Assembly: GCA_009760855.2 (NCBI GenBank)
Contig: WPIO01000018.1
Location: forward strand, 2,609,001-2,673,000
Direction: 5' to 3'
Source: Cristatella mucedo
Lineage: Eukaryota; Bryozoa; Phylactolaemata; Cristatellidae
Length of the DNA: 64,000 nt
This document shows, in pieces, positions 11,578 to 20,959 of the stretch; within the stretch, counting starts at the first letter, position 1; every line of letters begins with the position of its first letter. The notes beneath the pieces are model-generated. The model saw nothing but the letters and a program-made list of their open reading frames with translations. It had not been told where the DNA came from and did not search any database. The translations under genes were made by a program, and so were the position numbers.

Positions 11578-13552
11578 TGCTCCCTTGCTCTCATTCCCCT
11601 TGTCACCTCTGCTCCACGTGCTCCCACATCAAAGCTTAGCTGATCAAACGGCCTCATTGATGAGTGGAAGTGCCTTGGCTGCTAACACACCACGGCTGCT
11701 ATAAAGTATTGGCCGCTGTGGCAGGACTCGAATGCACATGTTCGTGAGTAGCAGGCATCGTACCCCCCCCAAGACCCTTGGTTCTCTGCGTTCTTTGGTT
11801 CTACACACTGCTACTTCGGAGTTAGGAGCAACGAACTTGCTTCTCAAGTGTTGACTATTGAAGACAAGCTTAAACGCTACGCATCCACTTATGTAACTCC
11901 GAAAAGTCATTATTTCTGAGATTGGGGTGGTCATGGTCACGAGCTTTTATGAAGCTGTTGATCCTCCAATGTGCGTACAATTCGTAGCCAACCTGTTCAT
12001 CCTATACTGCAAAGAGCGATTGAAAAGCGTGGCTGGGATAGGATCATTAAGATGGATCATTAAGATCACACGATCATTAGGATCACATGATGTATCATTA
12101 AATGCCAAAGATGTATCAGCAAATCATGGCTCATGAAGAGGTAAAGGGATTTGACTGCTAAATAGTGGCAAAATCGATTGCTTAAGTGTTGTGGTTGTGA
12201 GTTTGGCTGTTCCTGGCCGGTAGAGTTAGACCACATGTCACTGTCTTTTTAAGTGAAAGATTGATAGTCCTTAGAGAGTGAAGGTGTGTAGATGTCAATA
12301 CACCAGTAGCAGTTCAAGCAAGTAAGAAGGAATTAAGGCATCGTGGCCGAATAGGTCGAAATGATTGTTTGACTCAGTGGCATAGCCGGGGTTCAGTGAC
12401 CTGGGCCACCCCTATTCCTACTGTCACCAATGACAAAATTATATCCTACTTCCACTCAGTGAGCAACCACCGAATTTGAGTCAAATAAATGCTAATGAAT
12501 GTGTGCAATATTTTATCATTACTTGTGGGTCTGCACGAAAATCTGGCAGATTTTGCCCCTACAAAAAAAATCTTTTGGCTTTCCCACTCTGCACTTTTAG
12601 CAAACGGGCCACATGACAGAACTTTCTGGATTCAAATGCCCGTCTTGGAGTTCATGGCATGGAGGCCATGTTGAAGACTGCATATAGAAGAAAATATTAG
12701 CTGATTTAACAGCCTAATTCGTATAGCGGCTGAAGAGCCTTTAATGGCTATCACTACCACTTGCAATTGGCAATAAAGGATCGCCCACTGCAGGATTCGA
12801 ATCCACGACCTCGATCGTCGAGAGCCAGCTTACCTTAATTCTTGGAGCCTGGGGGCGTAGCTCTTTTGTTTTAGCTCTGCAGAAGTTGAGTGACGTTAAT
12901 CAAGCTCCAGAGAGAGAACTGGAGACTGCCGAAGTGAGAAGCTCCCCGGTCTCCTCCAATTTAGCGTCTACACGTTGAGCCGTTCTTGTGGCCCATTTAT
13001 TCGGCCTATACAATCGTTTGGTTTGCATAATAAATTTCGTCGCTATCGTCAGTTACTTCGTAGAGGTGCACTTTTAACGGCTGTAGCTGAAACGAAAGAT
13101 TTGAGCGGACGAACTGAGCTCACTCCCAGCCCATTTCGGGGGAACGCCTGAATTGCCTGCTCGAAGAAATTGCATTGCTAGAGCCGTCGTGCGGCGTGCA
13201 TCGCGGTGGCGTCATCTTAAAAGTGCTAGTGGGACGCCAGGAGTTCCGGTCGCGCTGCCGTGCACCCATGCATCGCTCGAGGCTGCGACCTTCGCGTGCT
13301 GGCCTCGTCCTCCTGCTCCTCCTCCACCAGGTCGGCTCGCTAATTCCCATGGGCCTCCGCCATCAGCTGTCAGTTAATTGCTGACCCGTCGTCTTTCCCG
13401 TTGCAGTGAACGGTGCAGGCACGAGCTCGAGGCTCGAGAACGCCAATCACAACGCTTCCACAGCAGCAGCAGCCGCCGGTCGTCGCGACGAACGGCTGAG
13501 CGCCAAATCTAAGACTGCTCGTGGCAGACGAGCGGCCTGCCTGGTGTCGTAG
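8435..13552 (+). CDS. STK11: STK11/LKB1 serine/threonine kinase, 3' half (five exons)
   Basis: Joining 8435-8571, 8710-8837, 10789-10846, 11000-11388 and 13407-13552 gives one open frame of 858 nt (285 residues plus stop). Every junction is GT-AG with matching phase. The product covers the kinase from the activation loop ([15 protein letters not shown]) through [17 protein letters not shown] to the last kinase helix ([18 protein letters not shown]), then a tail with TVYPYLEQL, as in LKB1 (human TVVPYLEDL), and a terminal CaaX box CLVS. In other animals LKB1, with STRAD and MO25, phosphorylates AMPK-family kinases, and its C-terminal cysteine is prenylated. The upstream exons (N-lobe, catalytic loop) are not seen here. 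Family assignment is very secure; exon borders are by eye. Confidence 0.93.
8710..8837 (+). CDS. STK11: STK11 exon: helix F-G region
   Basis: The acceptor is CTATTGCAG and the donor is AAAG|GTATGC. The exon encodes [42 protein letters not shown]. The stretch [15 protein letters not shown] is diagnostic for LKB1. The intron before it is only 138 bases. Confidence 0.93.
8908..9063 (+). mobile_element. SINE-1 (tRNA-derived) in STK11 intron
   Basis: A tRNA-like head contains an exact Pol III B box, GGTTCGAATCC (about 8957-8967). A body (GGTGGGCGATCC...GCCGCTGCAAG) and a 3' end (TACAAAAGGGGGCTGCTAAATCAGCTAG) follow. The same body and end recur at about ten other sites in the window in both orientations. 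It does not fold as a complete tRNA and has no anticodon arm that I can defend. Confidence 0.75.
9539..9670 (-). mobile_element. SINE-1 copy, reverse
   Basis: Reverse-orientation copy. The 3' end lies at 9539-9575 (CAACAGCCTGTCTTACATAG) and the B-box region at about 9628-9640 (GGATTTGAACC, reversed). It is more diverged than the copy at 8908. Confidence 0.6.
9799..9892 (+). mobile_element. LINE-A 3' tail only
   Basis: Contains AAATGTAAAGCACCTAGG, GGAGATTGAGTTCTCTGAGG and GCGCTTTATCAAGTGC, then (ATT)n. This is the LINE-A 3' terminus severely truncated at its 5' end, as is typical of LINE integration. Confidence 0.75.
9893..10530. other. Intronic unassigned sequence
   Basis: GC-rich in its first half. 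A stretch at 10205-10290 looks superficially like a kinase C-terminal exon but has no compatible splice sites, and the true exon lies at 10789. Nothing else is recognised. Confidence 0.4.
10533..10712 (-). mobile_element. One full and one partial SINE-1, reverse
   Basis: TTGGCTGATTAAACAGCCTC opens a reverse SINE-1 running to about 10655. A second 3'-end fragment (TTTAACAGCCTTATTTGTAT) follows at 10676-10712. This lies 80 bases upstream of an STK11 exon acceptor. Confidence 0.6.
10789..10846 (+). CDS. STK11: STK11 micro-exon: last kinase helix
   Basis: This is a 58-base exon between TTCTTGCAG and GTGAGC. It completes the Gly codon of the preceding exon and encodes [18 protein letters not shown] plus two bases of Thr. 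It matches the end of the kinase fold: ML, then an acidic residue, a conserved Arg (salt bridge with the APE Glu), and I.aH before the Trp that starts the next exon. Human LKB1 reads MLEYEPAKRFSIRQIRQH here. It is too short to show up as a long ORF. Confidence 0.9.
11000..11388 (+). CDS. STK11: STK11 exon: C-terminal regulatory tail
   Basis: The acceptor is GCGTGCAG and the donor is GAAG|GTGCGA. The 389 bases begin by completing Thr, then [20 protein letters not shown], aligning with human [20 protein letters not shown]. Next come [19 protein letters not shown] (human DRWRSMTVVPYLEDL) and a low-complexity tail rich in Gly, Ala and Ser. The exon is very GC-rich, unlike the surrounding repeats, so overlapping long frames on both strands here are shadows. 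Confidence 0.9.
11521..11580. repeat. (CT)n microsatellite in STK11 intron
   Basis: About 28 CT units lie 130 bases downstream of the tail exon. Confidence 0.95.
11632..11760 (-). mobile_element. Diverged SINE-1 copy, reverse
   Basis: TTAGCTGATCAAACGGCCTC corresponds to the reversed SINE-1 3' end. GGCAGGACTCGAATGCAC near 11721 corresponds to the reversed B box. Confidence 0.5.
12376..12610 (+). mobile_element. hAT-like terminal sequence
   Basis: CAGTGGCATAGCCGGGG followed by a pyrimidine-rich GGGCCACCCCTATTCC is the usual form of hAT transposon ends (CAGTGGCGTA...). Downstream, TTTTGCCCCTACAAAAAAAA is also typical. No transposase is present and no target duplication could be confirmed. Confidence 0.4.
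12698..12832 (-). mobile_element. SINE-1 copy, reverse
   Basis: A well-preserved copy. The 3' end is TTAGCTGATTTAACAGCC, the body is CAATAAAGGATCGCCCACTG, and the reversed B box is GGATTCGAATCC followed by ACGACCTCGATCGTCGAG. Confidence 0.7.
13407..13552 (+). CDS. STK11: STK11 last exon with CaaX prenylation box
   Basis: The acceptor is CCCGTTGCAG. The exon completes Val and encodes [15 protein letters not shown], a run of Ala, [20 protein letters not shown] and the terminal CLVS before TAG. The basic stretch followed by a C-terminal CaaX box matches the design of human LKB1 (RRLSACKQQ, farnesylated). CLVS has small aliphatic residues and a terminal Ser, as preferred by farnesyltransferase. 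The Ser two residues before the Cys in human (a PKA/RSK site) is Ala here. Confidence 0.88.
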
Positions 13553-14432
13553 CCGCTCCTCTGGTGCACGGAGCTGCTTAGCTTAGAGCTCTGGCTTGGC
13601 TGTCCCAATCGTGCAGCTCTCGGCTTCGCGCGGCCGGCTGTGCAGCAGCCGCCGGACTGCCGGCCGCGCAGCATTAGGGGCTGAGCTCTCGGCAACGTGC
13701 GACCGCTAAGCTGGTGAGTGCGGCTGGCCGGCCGGCCGGCCAGCCAGCCGGTTCTGGCAGGGGAAACCGGTGCGAGATCCGGACATCTCGCGGATGGCTT
13801 TGTCCCGGCGGATCGCTCAAGCGCTGCTCAAAGGGCGAAGCCTCGTGCGGGAGCGTGGTGCGAGCGACCTCGGCCGCCTCGCGCGCCGGCCGGCGACTGT
13901 GCCGCCTGCGCCTGCCAGCCTTCTTCGGCTGGGACCTGGCCGTCGGCCTGGCCATGCGAGTCGCAGTCGGCTCGTCAGGCTGCGGGGCGGCGCCGCCGCT
14001 GCTGCCGAAGAGCTCCGATCCTGTAACTGGTCGTCTAGCTACGTGAAAGGTGTCTTGCTGCAGTCGTCTCTCAGTGTGATGGCGATGGGTCGCATCGCCA
14101 GCTGGACTGGCACTTCAGTGAGCTTTGAGTGAGCAGTGAGCTTCAGTGCCTGCTCCTTCCTTGAGAAGATCGGCGAGAACGTACTGCCGAGATATGGGCT
14201 GCCGATCTGTAAGGTGTTGTAATAACTAGTCATGTTTTGCTCGTGTGGATCCCCAAGACGCCATTCGAGGCCGCTGCGAGCCGCGTGCGAGCGAGTGCGA
14301 GCGAGCGGTGGCGGGCACGGAAGAAGAGGCAGCGATCGCAGCTGCAGCAGGCGAGCCGTCCGAGCGAGCTGTCCTATGATGATGGTACTGATCCGGTGCA
14401 CAAGAATTACGCGAACTGAGCAAACAGTGCTG
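13553..14432 (+). other. STK11: GC-rich STK11 3' UTR or flank
   Basis: High GC with a GGCC-rich palindromic patch at 13724-13752. The long frames on both strands have no conserved content. No convincing AATAAA signal was seen in this stretch; an ATTAAA followed by a run of A occurs at about 14437-14451. Confidence 0.4.
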
Positions 14433-14932
14433 TTCATTAAAAAAAAAAAAAGCAGCTAATGTTCCGTCGCCTCGTTGTGCTGTTTGGGTTGCTGTAGGAA
14501 AACGTGTTTCATTCGGCATGACACCCAATGTCAGAGGCGTCAAGTGAATTCCTTTGAAAAATAACATGTGCTAGCTGTTGTCTAGGTGTGATCCACCATT
14601 TATGGCAACAAGTTTTGGACCTGACCAAGTGCAGAAATCCTTGACCCCAAAAGCTAGCACTCAAGTTGAGTATCTTAGTTAATCTATTTATAGTGAAAAT
14701 TCTTAAATGGAAAGTGTGTGCCTCCGGCAACAGATAAGAAAGAATCTCTAAAGTGTTTGTAGAAACTTTGAGTAATTATCTCTACGTTACCGAGGGTGTC
14801 ATAAAACCATGTGCAATCCAAGCCATCTAATATGAAATCACGGCCTCCTTGCAAAGCTCGAAAATATAAATTTGAGCCTCATAGACATGCCACATGGGAC
14901 ATGGGAGTGCCGTAGGAGGGTCTTAACCCAGG
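14433..14932. other. Unassigned sequence
   Basis: Starts with an A run (14439-14451). No gene or known repeat recognised. Confidence 0.4.
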
Positions 14933-15084
14933 AGTAAGGTGCTAGCTCATCACGACCCAGGTCACAAAGGTCAGTGGATGCGAATCCTCCAGTCGGCGAT
15001 AACTGATAACCTTCTTCACAAGGCTGCGATGGCCGTTAAGACTCTTCTGCCGATATATAAATGAGGCTGTTGAATCAGCTAACT
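14933..15084 (+). mobile_element. SINE-1 copy, forward
   Basis: A B-box-like GATGCGAATCCTCC and the body GTCGGCGATAACTG are followed by GACTCTTCTGCCGATATATA and GAGGCTGTTGAATCAGC at the 3' end. Confidence 0.65.
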
Positions 15085-16440
15085 TTTGCCAGTAAAAGTT
15101 CGGCAGCTTTGGCAATTAGTCCTCTTGGTTTTATTGATTTAGAGAAGTGCTGCGTATATGTATTCATACTTGGCATATTGTGAGCATATTATGTGTATAT
15201 TTTCCTATAGATGCATATAGGCATGTGTATGCAGGTGCATACATGTATCTCTGTGTATTGTGTGTAATCTCATGTATACCTACCTATACACGTATACTTA
15301 TATGTATCCTGGTAAATCAATTTTGTGTTTTGCCCTTTACGGGCCGGCCATAAGTGGCTATTGTGTACTGATTGAGCTTATATTGAGCTGTCGTGAATTA
15401 GGCAAGGGTCTGCAACTGCAATGCTATAAACTGCAATGCTATAAACTATTGCAATTGTAGTTAGAGGCCCTGCTCGGTGTATTAGTCATAAGCAGACGAT
15501 GGTAAATTAATCCGTGCTGCTTGTAGTGAATTGTCTGCTTTAGTATCTGACGTGTCTATGCCCAACATTGGGTAGTGCTGGAAGTTGTTGCCTTACTTGG
15601 TGTTTTTACTAGTAGCTTTGCCTGCCGGGCTGTGCTAATCGAAGGCAGAGTTGTGTGTGCATGTATAGCTCTTCTCGAACGAACGAGAACGTGGAGGTGT
15701 GCAACTTGTTCCGAAATTTTAGCAAAAGCCAACTTTTTTGTGCATCCCTCACACCAAGGCTGGTGCCAGCTGCTTGCTGGTGGCTCTGTTAGTTTCGTCG
15801 GCCCTGTAAGCCTTGAATTTCCCTGCAATGGTCAGTGCCTTCATATGACAGGGTGCGTCCTAAGCTAAAAAAAAATGTGTGGCACCATGGCTTTATTTCG
15901 CTGGTGATATATGGGGCTGATCCCGTTTTGATTTCTCGGCCACTCGTCAGGTTGCTCTCAGTTAATGACTGCTAAGAGACTGGCAGCTGCACGGCAGTGT
16001 CGATTAACGAGTGAAAATTCTTGTTCTCAGCTGGTTTTTCAGTTTAAACCGTCGGAGTCTGCTGCAGCGATTGATACACTGAATGTTTGCCTTGCATTCG
16101 ATCCTGGATATCGGAAAATTTCCTTTTTTAATAAATCCTCTTGGCAGATGGCCTGATATGACTTTGTGCTGGATAGACACCTCTGGTAAAGTGGGTCAGG
16201 CAAAGTGGTTGTGCCAGTCAGACTCGCCCCTATTTAAACGTGCTGCAGGTTTGCTTCTGCGGATCAGCATGCTTCACCGTGGTGTTGTTACCTCAGTACC
16301 AACTTCCTAGATCTTTTCAGCGATTGGCTATTACGTGTCTAGGTCGTCGACTTGCACCAAATAATGTGCAAAGGTCAGGCGCACGGGCCGACAAGGGAAC
16401 TATGTCTATATAGCGAGAGACACAGGTATGGATTGGACAG
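15085..16440. other. Unassigned sequence
   Basis: TA-rich stretch at 15150-15310, then mixed composition. Open frames of up to 97 codons (15575-15868) match nothing I recognise. No RNA gene seen. Confidence 0.4.
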
Positions 16441-16560
16441 GTAGCATAATAACATAAATTATGATTAGTAATTTATAGTTCACCCCAGGAGAACCGAAAC
16501 TCTTTCTGGGTACTTTGCTCATGCTAAAAAAAATAAGCATGTCAATTTGTTAGTTACAGC
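16441..16560 (-). mobile_element. Diverged LINE-A tail
   Basis: AGAACCGAAACTCTTTCTGG and GTACTTTGCTCATGC are the reversed LINE-A 3' end, in a degraded copy. Confidence 0.45.
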
Positions 16561-17064
16561 ATGCACAATTTCATCTTCGAAGGTATGGTCGCACGGAGAG
16601 AAATGACATACGTGGAGAGTCACGTCCTTGGCGATAGTAGTTGTATTAGCTGTGAGTTACTACCACCTGATGTAGCCATCTCTTATGATGCTGGGCAGCG
16701 AGGTTAATCATTCGCCATAAATACCCTAGGAATGTCAATCGCCCACAAGCCGTTGCCTAAAAACTTTAATTCGGTGTCTATAAGGTGTTCCGGAAGTTCA
16801 GACGATGATAACAGTTCTCTAACTCCTGAGGCTGGTGGTGGCAATCGAGTTATCATTGGCAAACTTTAGATCTGATTCGAAAAATTAAACGCAATAACTT
16901 AAATATATTTGTCCGGCCGAGATAAGGGTATGCAGATTGACAAAAGAACTTGAGTAATGTAAGTCATGGGGTTATTCGACATTTTTTGGGTTTCTTTTTT
17001 AGTTCTAAATTAAATTCCGAACTTACCTTTGTCTAGTAGAATGATCTAATTAGTCGCTGAAATA
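16561..17064. other. Unassigned AT-rich sequence
   Basis: No feature recognised. Confidence 0.4.
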
Positions 17065-17390
17065 ATAATGGGAATAATATATTGTATAGCGCCCTTGGAG
17101 AACTGAATCTCTTTCTAGGCACTTTACAGATGCTGTGTAGAAAGCATTACCTAATGATTGGTGCTAACATCCGCAAGCAGCAGGTACAGTGTAAGCAGGT
17201 AGATGGACAAATCGCCATAAATACATGCAGCATGGGTGTGGAGAGAATTTGATTCGCTCGAGGGCTGGTTCGAATCACTGCAAAGGTACGACTGAGTGTC
17301 ATCCGCATAGAAGTGAAAGCCTAGATTCTGCTTGGCCATCACATCGGCAAAGCAATGCGTTTGCTGTCACTGCTGATCGCCATCTTTGTA
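17065..17390 (-). mobile_element. LINE-A copy with RT catalytic motif joined to tail
   Basis: The reversed tail (17065-17150) is followed directly by RT sequence. On the minus strand, 17330-17250 encodes QNLGFHFYADDTQSYLCSD, with the catalytic YADD intact. The region between the RT core and the tail is deleted, so the copy cannot be active. Confidence 0.65.
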
Positions 17391-17700
17391 AAATTAAATG
17401 CTTGCTGTATTTAAATAGCTACTGGGGATGGCGGTATTAATATATCCCCTGGTTGGTGTAGTGGCTAACCGCACAAATTGGGTGAAAAATAGCTCAGATA
17501 CATTTGAAAGCAAGACGCGATGACCCAGACTCTCCCGTATTAGCCGAATGGCTACAGCGGTCGGTTGGCGTCCGACGAGTAACTGTGATACATTGATATA
17601 CAACTGCCGATTCAACGAAAAGCTTCACAATACTGTGGCTTTGATTCAAAACTATAGAGAACTGCCTTCCAGGTTGATCCACTAAATATGGCCTATCACA
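17391..17700. other. Sequence with tRNA-like A-box motifs
   Basis: TTGGTGTAGTGGCTAACCGC (about 17453) and TTAGCCGAATGGCTACAGCG (about 17540) resemble the 5' parts of tRNAs, as in SINE heads. Neither is followed by a convincing tRNA fold. Probably remains of other SINEs. Confidence 0.3.
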
Positions 17701-17719
17701 GATGGCAGCCCTAAATGTT

Positions 17720-18090
17720 CGAGCTGTGATACAGCTATCATTTGCACAAAAGGACAACTGTGGTTTGGATTCCACAATATTGAAAAATGTGTTTCGGGTT
17801 TATCCGCCGAATTCCATGACATTTCGTATGCGTGTCCTAATTCTATTGCTTCCAAAGGCCCAAAATGTGGAATCAAAACTGCAGTTTCGCTAGGTCTATT
17901 TCGGCAGTAATGGTTGGATCGCAATATGAATAATAAAGGATGCTGGCTGACCCGAGCCACTGCAGACCACTGCATGACAACGTGCAATTGCATAAAATCG
18001 TATGGGTAATTCTGGAGTACCATTCTTTATAATTTGGGATCAAAACTGCATTTTTGTGACGTTTATTATGGAAATGACAGCTGTATCACA
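17720..18090. mobile_element. Inverted-repeat element (MITE-like)
   Basis: CTGTGATACAGCTATCATTT at about 17722 is matched in inverse, with one difference, at about 18072-18092. Inward of these ends the two arms keep patchy inverse similarity for 60-80 bases. A GGAATCAAAACTGCA-type motif occurs twice inside. No coding capacity. The target duplication is unclear. Confidence 0.45.
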
Positions 18091-18199
18091 GATTTAGAGC
18101 TATCATCTGGGCCGGGCTATCGAAAGCCATAGAATGAGAACGAGCAAGGACAATCGCAGGAAGTTTGATGGTAAACCCGGAACGCCATTCTGTATAAGT

Positions 18200-18990
18200 T
18201 TATAATAATAATGCACTTGATAAAGCTTCCTTAGAGAGCTGAAATCTCTTTCTAGGCGCTTTACATTTGCTGCAAAGGGAGATGCGATTGAATAAAATAT
18301 AATTCATTTATATTTATTCAATTGAGTGGTGAGTAATATGTTTGATAAACAACATGAATAGCATGGTAATGGGTGACATGCAAAGGGTCAGCATGCAAGT
18401 GTGGTTAGTGGCAGCATGCACAGTGTCAGCACGCATAAGCACACGTAGGAACGAATCCCAGGGACCCATTAAATGCTGTCCTAAATAGGTGGGTTTTTTA
18501 AGTTCTTTTTAGATGTGGTCAAGTCAGGGGATGTTGTGACTAAATGTCATGTGACACGTGTGACACGCAAGTCGGGAGTGAGTTCCAGGCTTTGGGAGCA
18601 TACGAACTAAATGCACGGTCTCCTGAAGATTTGAGGTATGTACGAGGTATTGGTAGACGGTTGGATTCCGAAAAGTGGGTGGTACGATGCTTGACCTGGT
18701 GGGGGAGTAGATCTGAGGGATAGGCTGGAGCCAAAGAATGAAGTGACCTAAAAGTGAGCGACAAAACCTTGAAGTCGATCCTGCATGATCTTCACACAGT
18801 AATGCAGCAATGCAGACAGGGAGCTGAAACAAAGGAGTTTCGACAATTGCATCAAGCAACAAGGCGGTTAGTGGGGGTGGTAGATCTGAGAGATAGGCTG
18901 GTGTGGGAGTAGATCTGAGAGATAGGCTGGAGCCAAAAAATGAAGTGACCTAAAAGTGACCGACAAGGTCTCAGCTTACTGGGTGCGACG
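18200..18990 (-). mobile_element. LINE-A copy, reverse, rearranged
   Basis: A reversed tail (18203-18290), 3' UTR (to about 18520) and C-terminal RT-ORF region (18520-18780) are followed by a second short copy of the same C-terminal stretch (18868-18960). The motif GATCTGAGAGATAGGCTGG occurs at both 18886 and 18915. Fragments such as LAPAYPSDLLPHQVKHRTT confirm the family. Confidence 0.65.
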
Positions 18991-19284
18991 AAGGAATTTC
19001 TTGTGATGCCAAAAGCAGCAGGACGTCCCCCTTCTCCGACGATGGTTTTAAGGATGTCCCATCCCAGATGGGACATCAGCGATGGGAAGAGCACTTGTAG
19101 CCTTACTCACCGGACGTTTGCAAGTTGAGACCCTATCTACGTGCAAGCGTCGTCTCTCAGCAAGAGCCGCAAGGTCACAGGGGGGTTGCCTTGGCCCAGG
19201 GCCTAAAGTCACGTTTGCCGTATTCGGTACGGTACGGCAATGCGCCACCTCACACGCGAAGTTCTTAGCGGTTACGACAGGGGT
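18991..19284. other. Unassigned sequence
   Basis: Moderately GC-rich. The open frame on 19048-19366 has no recognised match. Confidence 0.35.
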
Positions 19285-19370
19285 GGGCAGTGGCGTACCG
19301 ATGGGGCAAGGGGGCATGTGTCCCCGGGCGCTGGATCGGGTAGGGAGCGCCATAATGGGCACCTAATATT
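19285..19370 (+). mobile_element. hAT-like 5' terminus
   Basis: CAGTGGCGTACCGATGGGGC, a G-rich run and TGTCCCCGGGCGC closely follow the common hAT end form. The rest of the element was not traced. Confidence 0.45.
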
Positions 19371-19532
19371 TTAATTTGTTTGTGTCACATCTAGCGACGA
19401 TATGGCTGGCAGCAGAGTGCTCCGAGCTGGAAGAAATCGAGTCGAAAGTTGCAGCGCCTGTTTGCCAGGACTGCCCGGTTGTGGGTTTGGCACACAGTTG
19501 GGTAAATCATTAGGGGGCAACCGCCTAGCGCT

Positions 19533-19662
19533 GGTTTAGCCAAGTGGTTACGGTGCTCGCCCAGATCAAGGTCTGGCCGAGGTCGTGTGCTCGTGCCCCG
19601 TAGCATACGTGAAGCGCCTGAATAGAGATTGAGTTCTCTTAGGGCGCCATACAAATTAATTA
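19533..19662 (+). mobile_element. SINE-2 (tRNA head, LINE-like tail)
   Basis: The head GCGCTGGTTTAGCCAAGTGG (A box) and a B-box region near GTCGTGTGCTCGTGCC are followed by GAAGCGCCTGAATAGAGATT, GAGTTCTCTTAGGGCGCC and ATACAAATTAATTA. The tail resembles the LINE-A 3' end. Other copies lie at 20766, 25806, 32415 and 49606. Confidence 0.7.
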
Positions 19663-19683
19663 TACTTTATGTATTTTTTGTAG

Positions 19684-20058
19684 CATAGACGTCGGCAAAC
19701 TCCGGCCTTTAGACCAAATACGGCCTACCTAGTACTCTAATCCGGCCTAATGCCCATACTTGTTCTATCCGGCCTAATTAAATTGTCGTCGCGTCGTTTC
19801 TCTTCATTACCGCTAGTTGCAGCTCAAGCTGTGGCCCGTGTTTATTTTTAGATCTGATATCGGGCGCCGGTACAAAACAGAAGCGTCTGATCGGGAGTGA
19901 TGATAAATGTCAACCCCTACAATCGCTACAGTTTGTTTGTTCGTCTGGTCAAGCCACTCCTCCAGCTTGGATGTTCTGTCGGCGTTTGTTCAGACCAAGT
20001 GTGCCTTCTCGGCCTTCTGAAATAACCGAGTGGTCCGAAATGTTTGCCAACCCCTTGC
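19684..20058. mobile_element. Non-autonomous hAT-like element
   Basis: The left end, GTCGGCAAACTCCGGCC, and the right end, whose reverse complement reads GGGGTTGGCAAACATTTC, form inverted ends of the hAT type. Repeated CCGGCCTAAT motifs near the left end are also characteristic. It is about 375 bases with no transposase. An 8-bp target duplication could not be confirmed. Confidence 0.5.
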
Positions 20059-20765
20059 CTTGCCGGTCGCGGGCTTCGCTCACAGCTAGGTAAATCATTA
20101 GGGCACGAAAGGAAGGTCAGAGGGCACGCCAGAGGAAGCTGGCAGAAATTCGGACCGCGACTTAACTTCTGGCCGTACGCTCTTCAGGCGTGCTCCGCCT
20201 AGTGTGGGAACCACTTCTTCGCAGTGTTCATTTATCGCTATCGCATTCACACTCAACCCAAGACGTAAATGTGTGAGCTCACGCAGGTAACAATGTCTAA
20301 ACGCTTACTGCTGATTTCCAAAGTGCCGTCGCCTACCCTACCAGGCAGCCCGTGGCTTTAGGTTCTCTGACTGTTAATAATCTGCCTGCTAGTTATGATC
20401 TAGCATGCCTATTATAGTTGTGCTATTGCCGATAAAATGCATTTAATAGATGCGGTTGTTTTGCTAGGGTATGTGAATTGATGATCAACAAATGATGGCC
20501 GACCCGAAGTCGTCGCGGCGGCCGAACCCAGCTCAGCAAGAACCCCTGCATGTTTGCTGCTCCCGGCATTGTATCGTGCCGCCCTACGTGATCTCCCCCA
20601 AACTCAGCAGTTAATCACTCCAACTTAGTGATCATCAAGCATGCTATAACCCAGGAGGCTCATCATGATACTCGTCTTTGGAGTTCTTGCTCAATCTGTA
20701 ACAAACCCCTAATAATCCGTGACGTAATTACTGAGAATATATATATAGATATGTATAGATATATA
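20059..20765. other. Unassigned sequence
   Basis: No gene recognised. A short TA-rich tract (20735-20775) leads into the next SINE. Confidence 0.35.
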
Positions 20766-20912
20766 TATAATATAATTCATTTGTATAGTGCTCTAAGAGA
20801 ACTTAATCGCTATTCAGGCGCTTAACGTATGCCACGGGGATCGAGCCCACGACCTCGGCCAGACGTTGGTCGGGGCGAGCACCTTAACCACTGGGTCAAA
20901 CCAGCTCTGAAT
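20766..20912 (-). mobile_element. SINE-2 copy, reverse
   Basis: Reversed tail (GTGCTCTAAGAGAACTTAAT), reversed B box (GGGATCGAGCCC) and reversed A box (ACCTTAACCACTGGGTCAAA). Confidence 0.7.
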
Positions 20913-20959
20913 TTTTACCTGTTTACCTTGACCAAGATATAGATAGCTGAGATCGCTTT

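Noticed and set aside
13714-14132. Open frames downstream of STK11 as a separate gene
   Set aside because: GC-driven frames with no conserved content, immediately after a good STK11 stop codon; best read as 3' UTR or flank.
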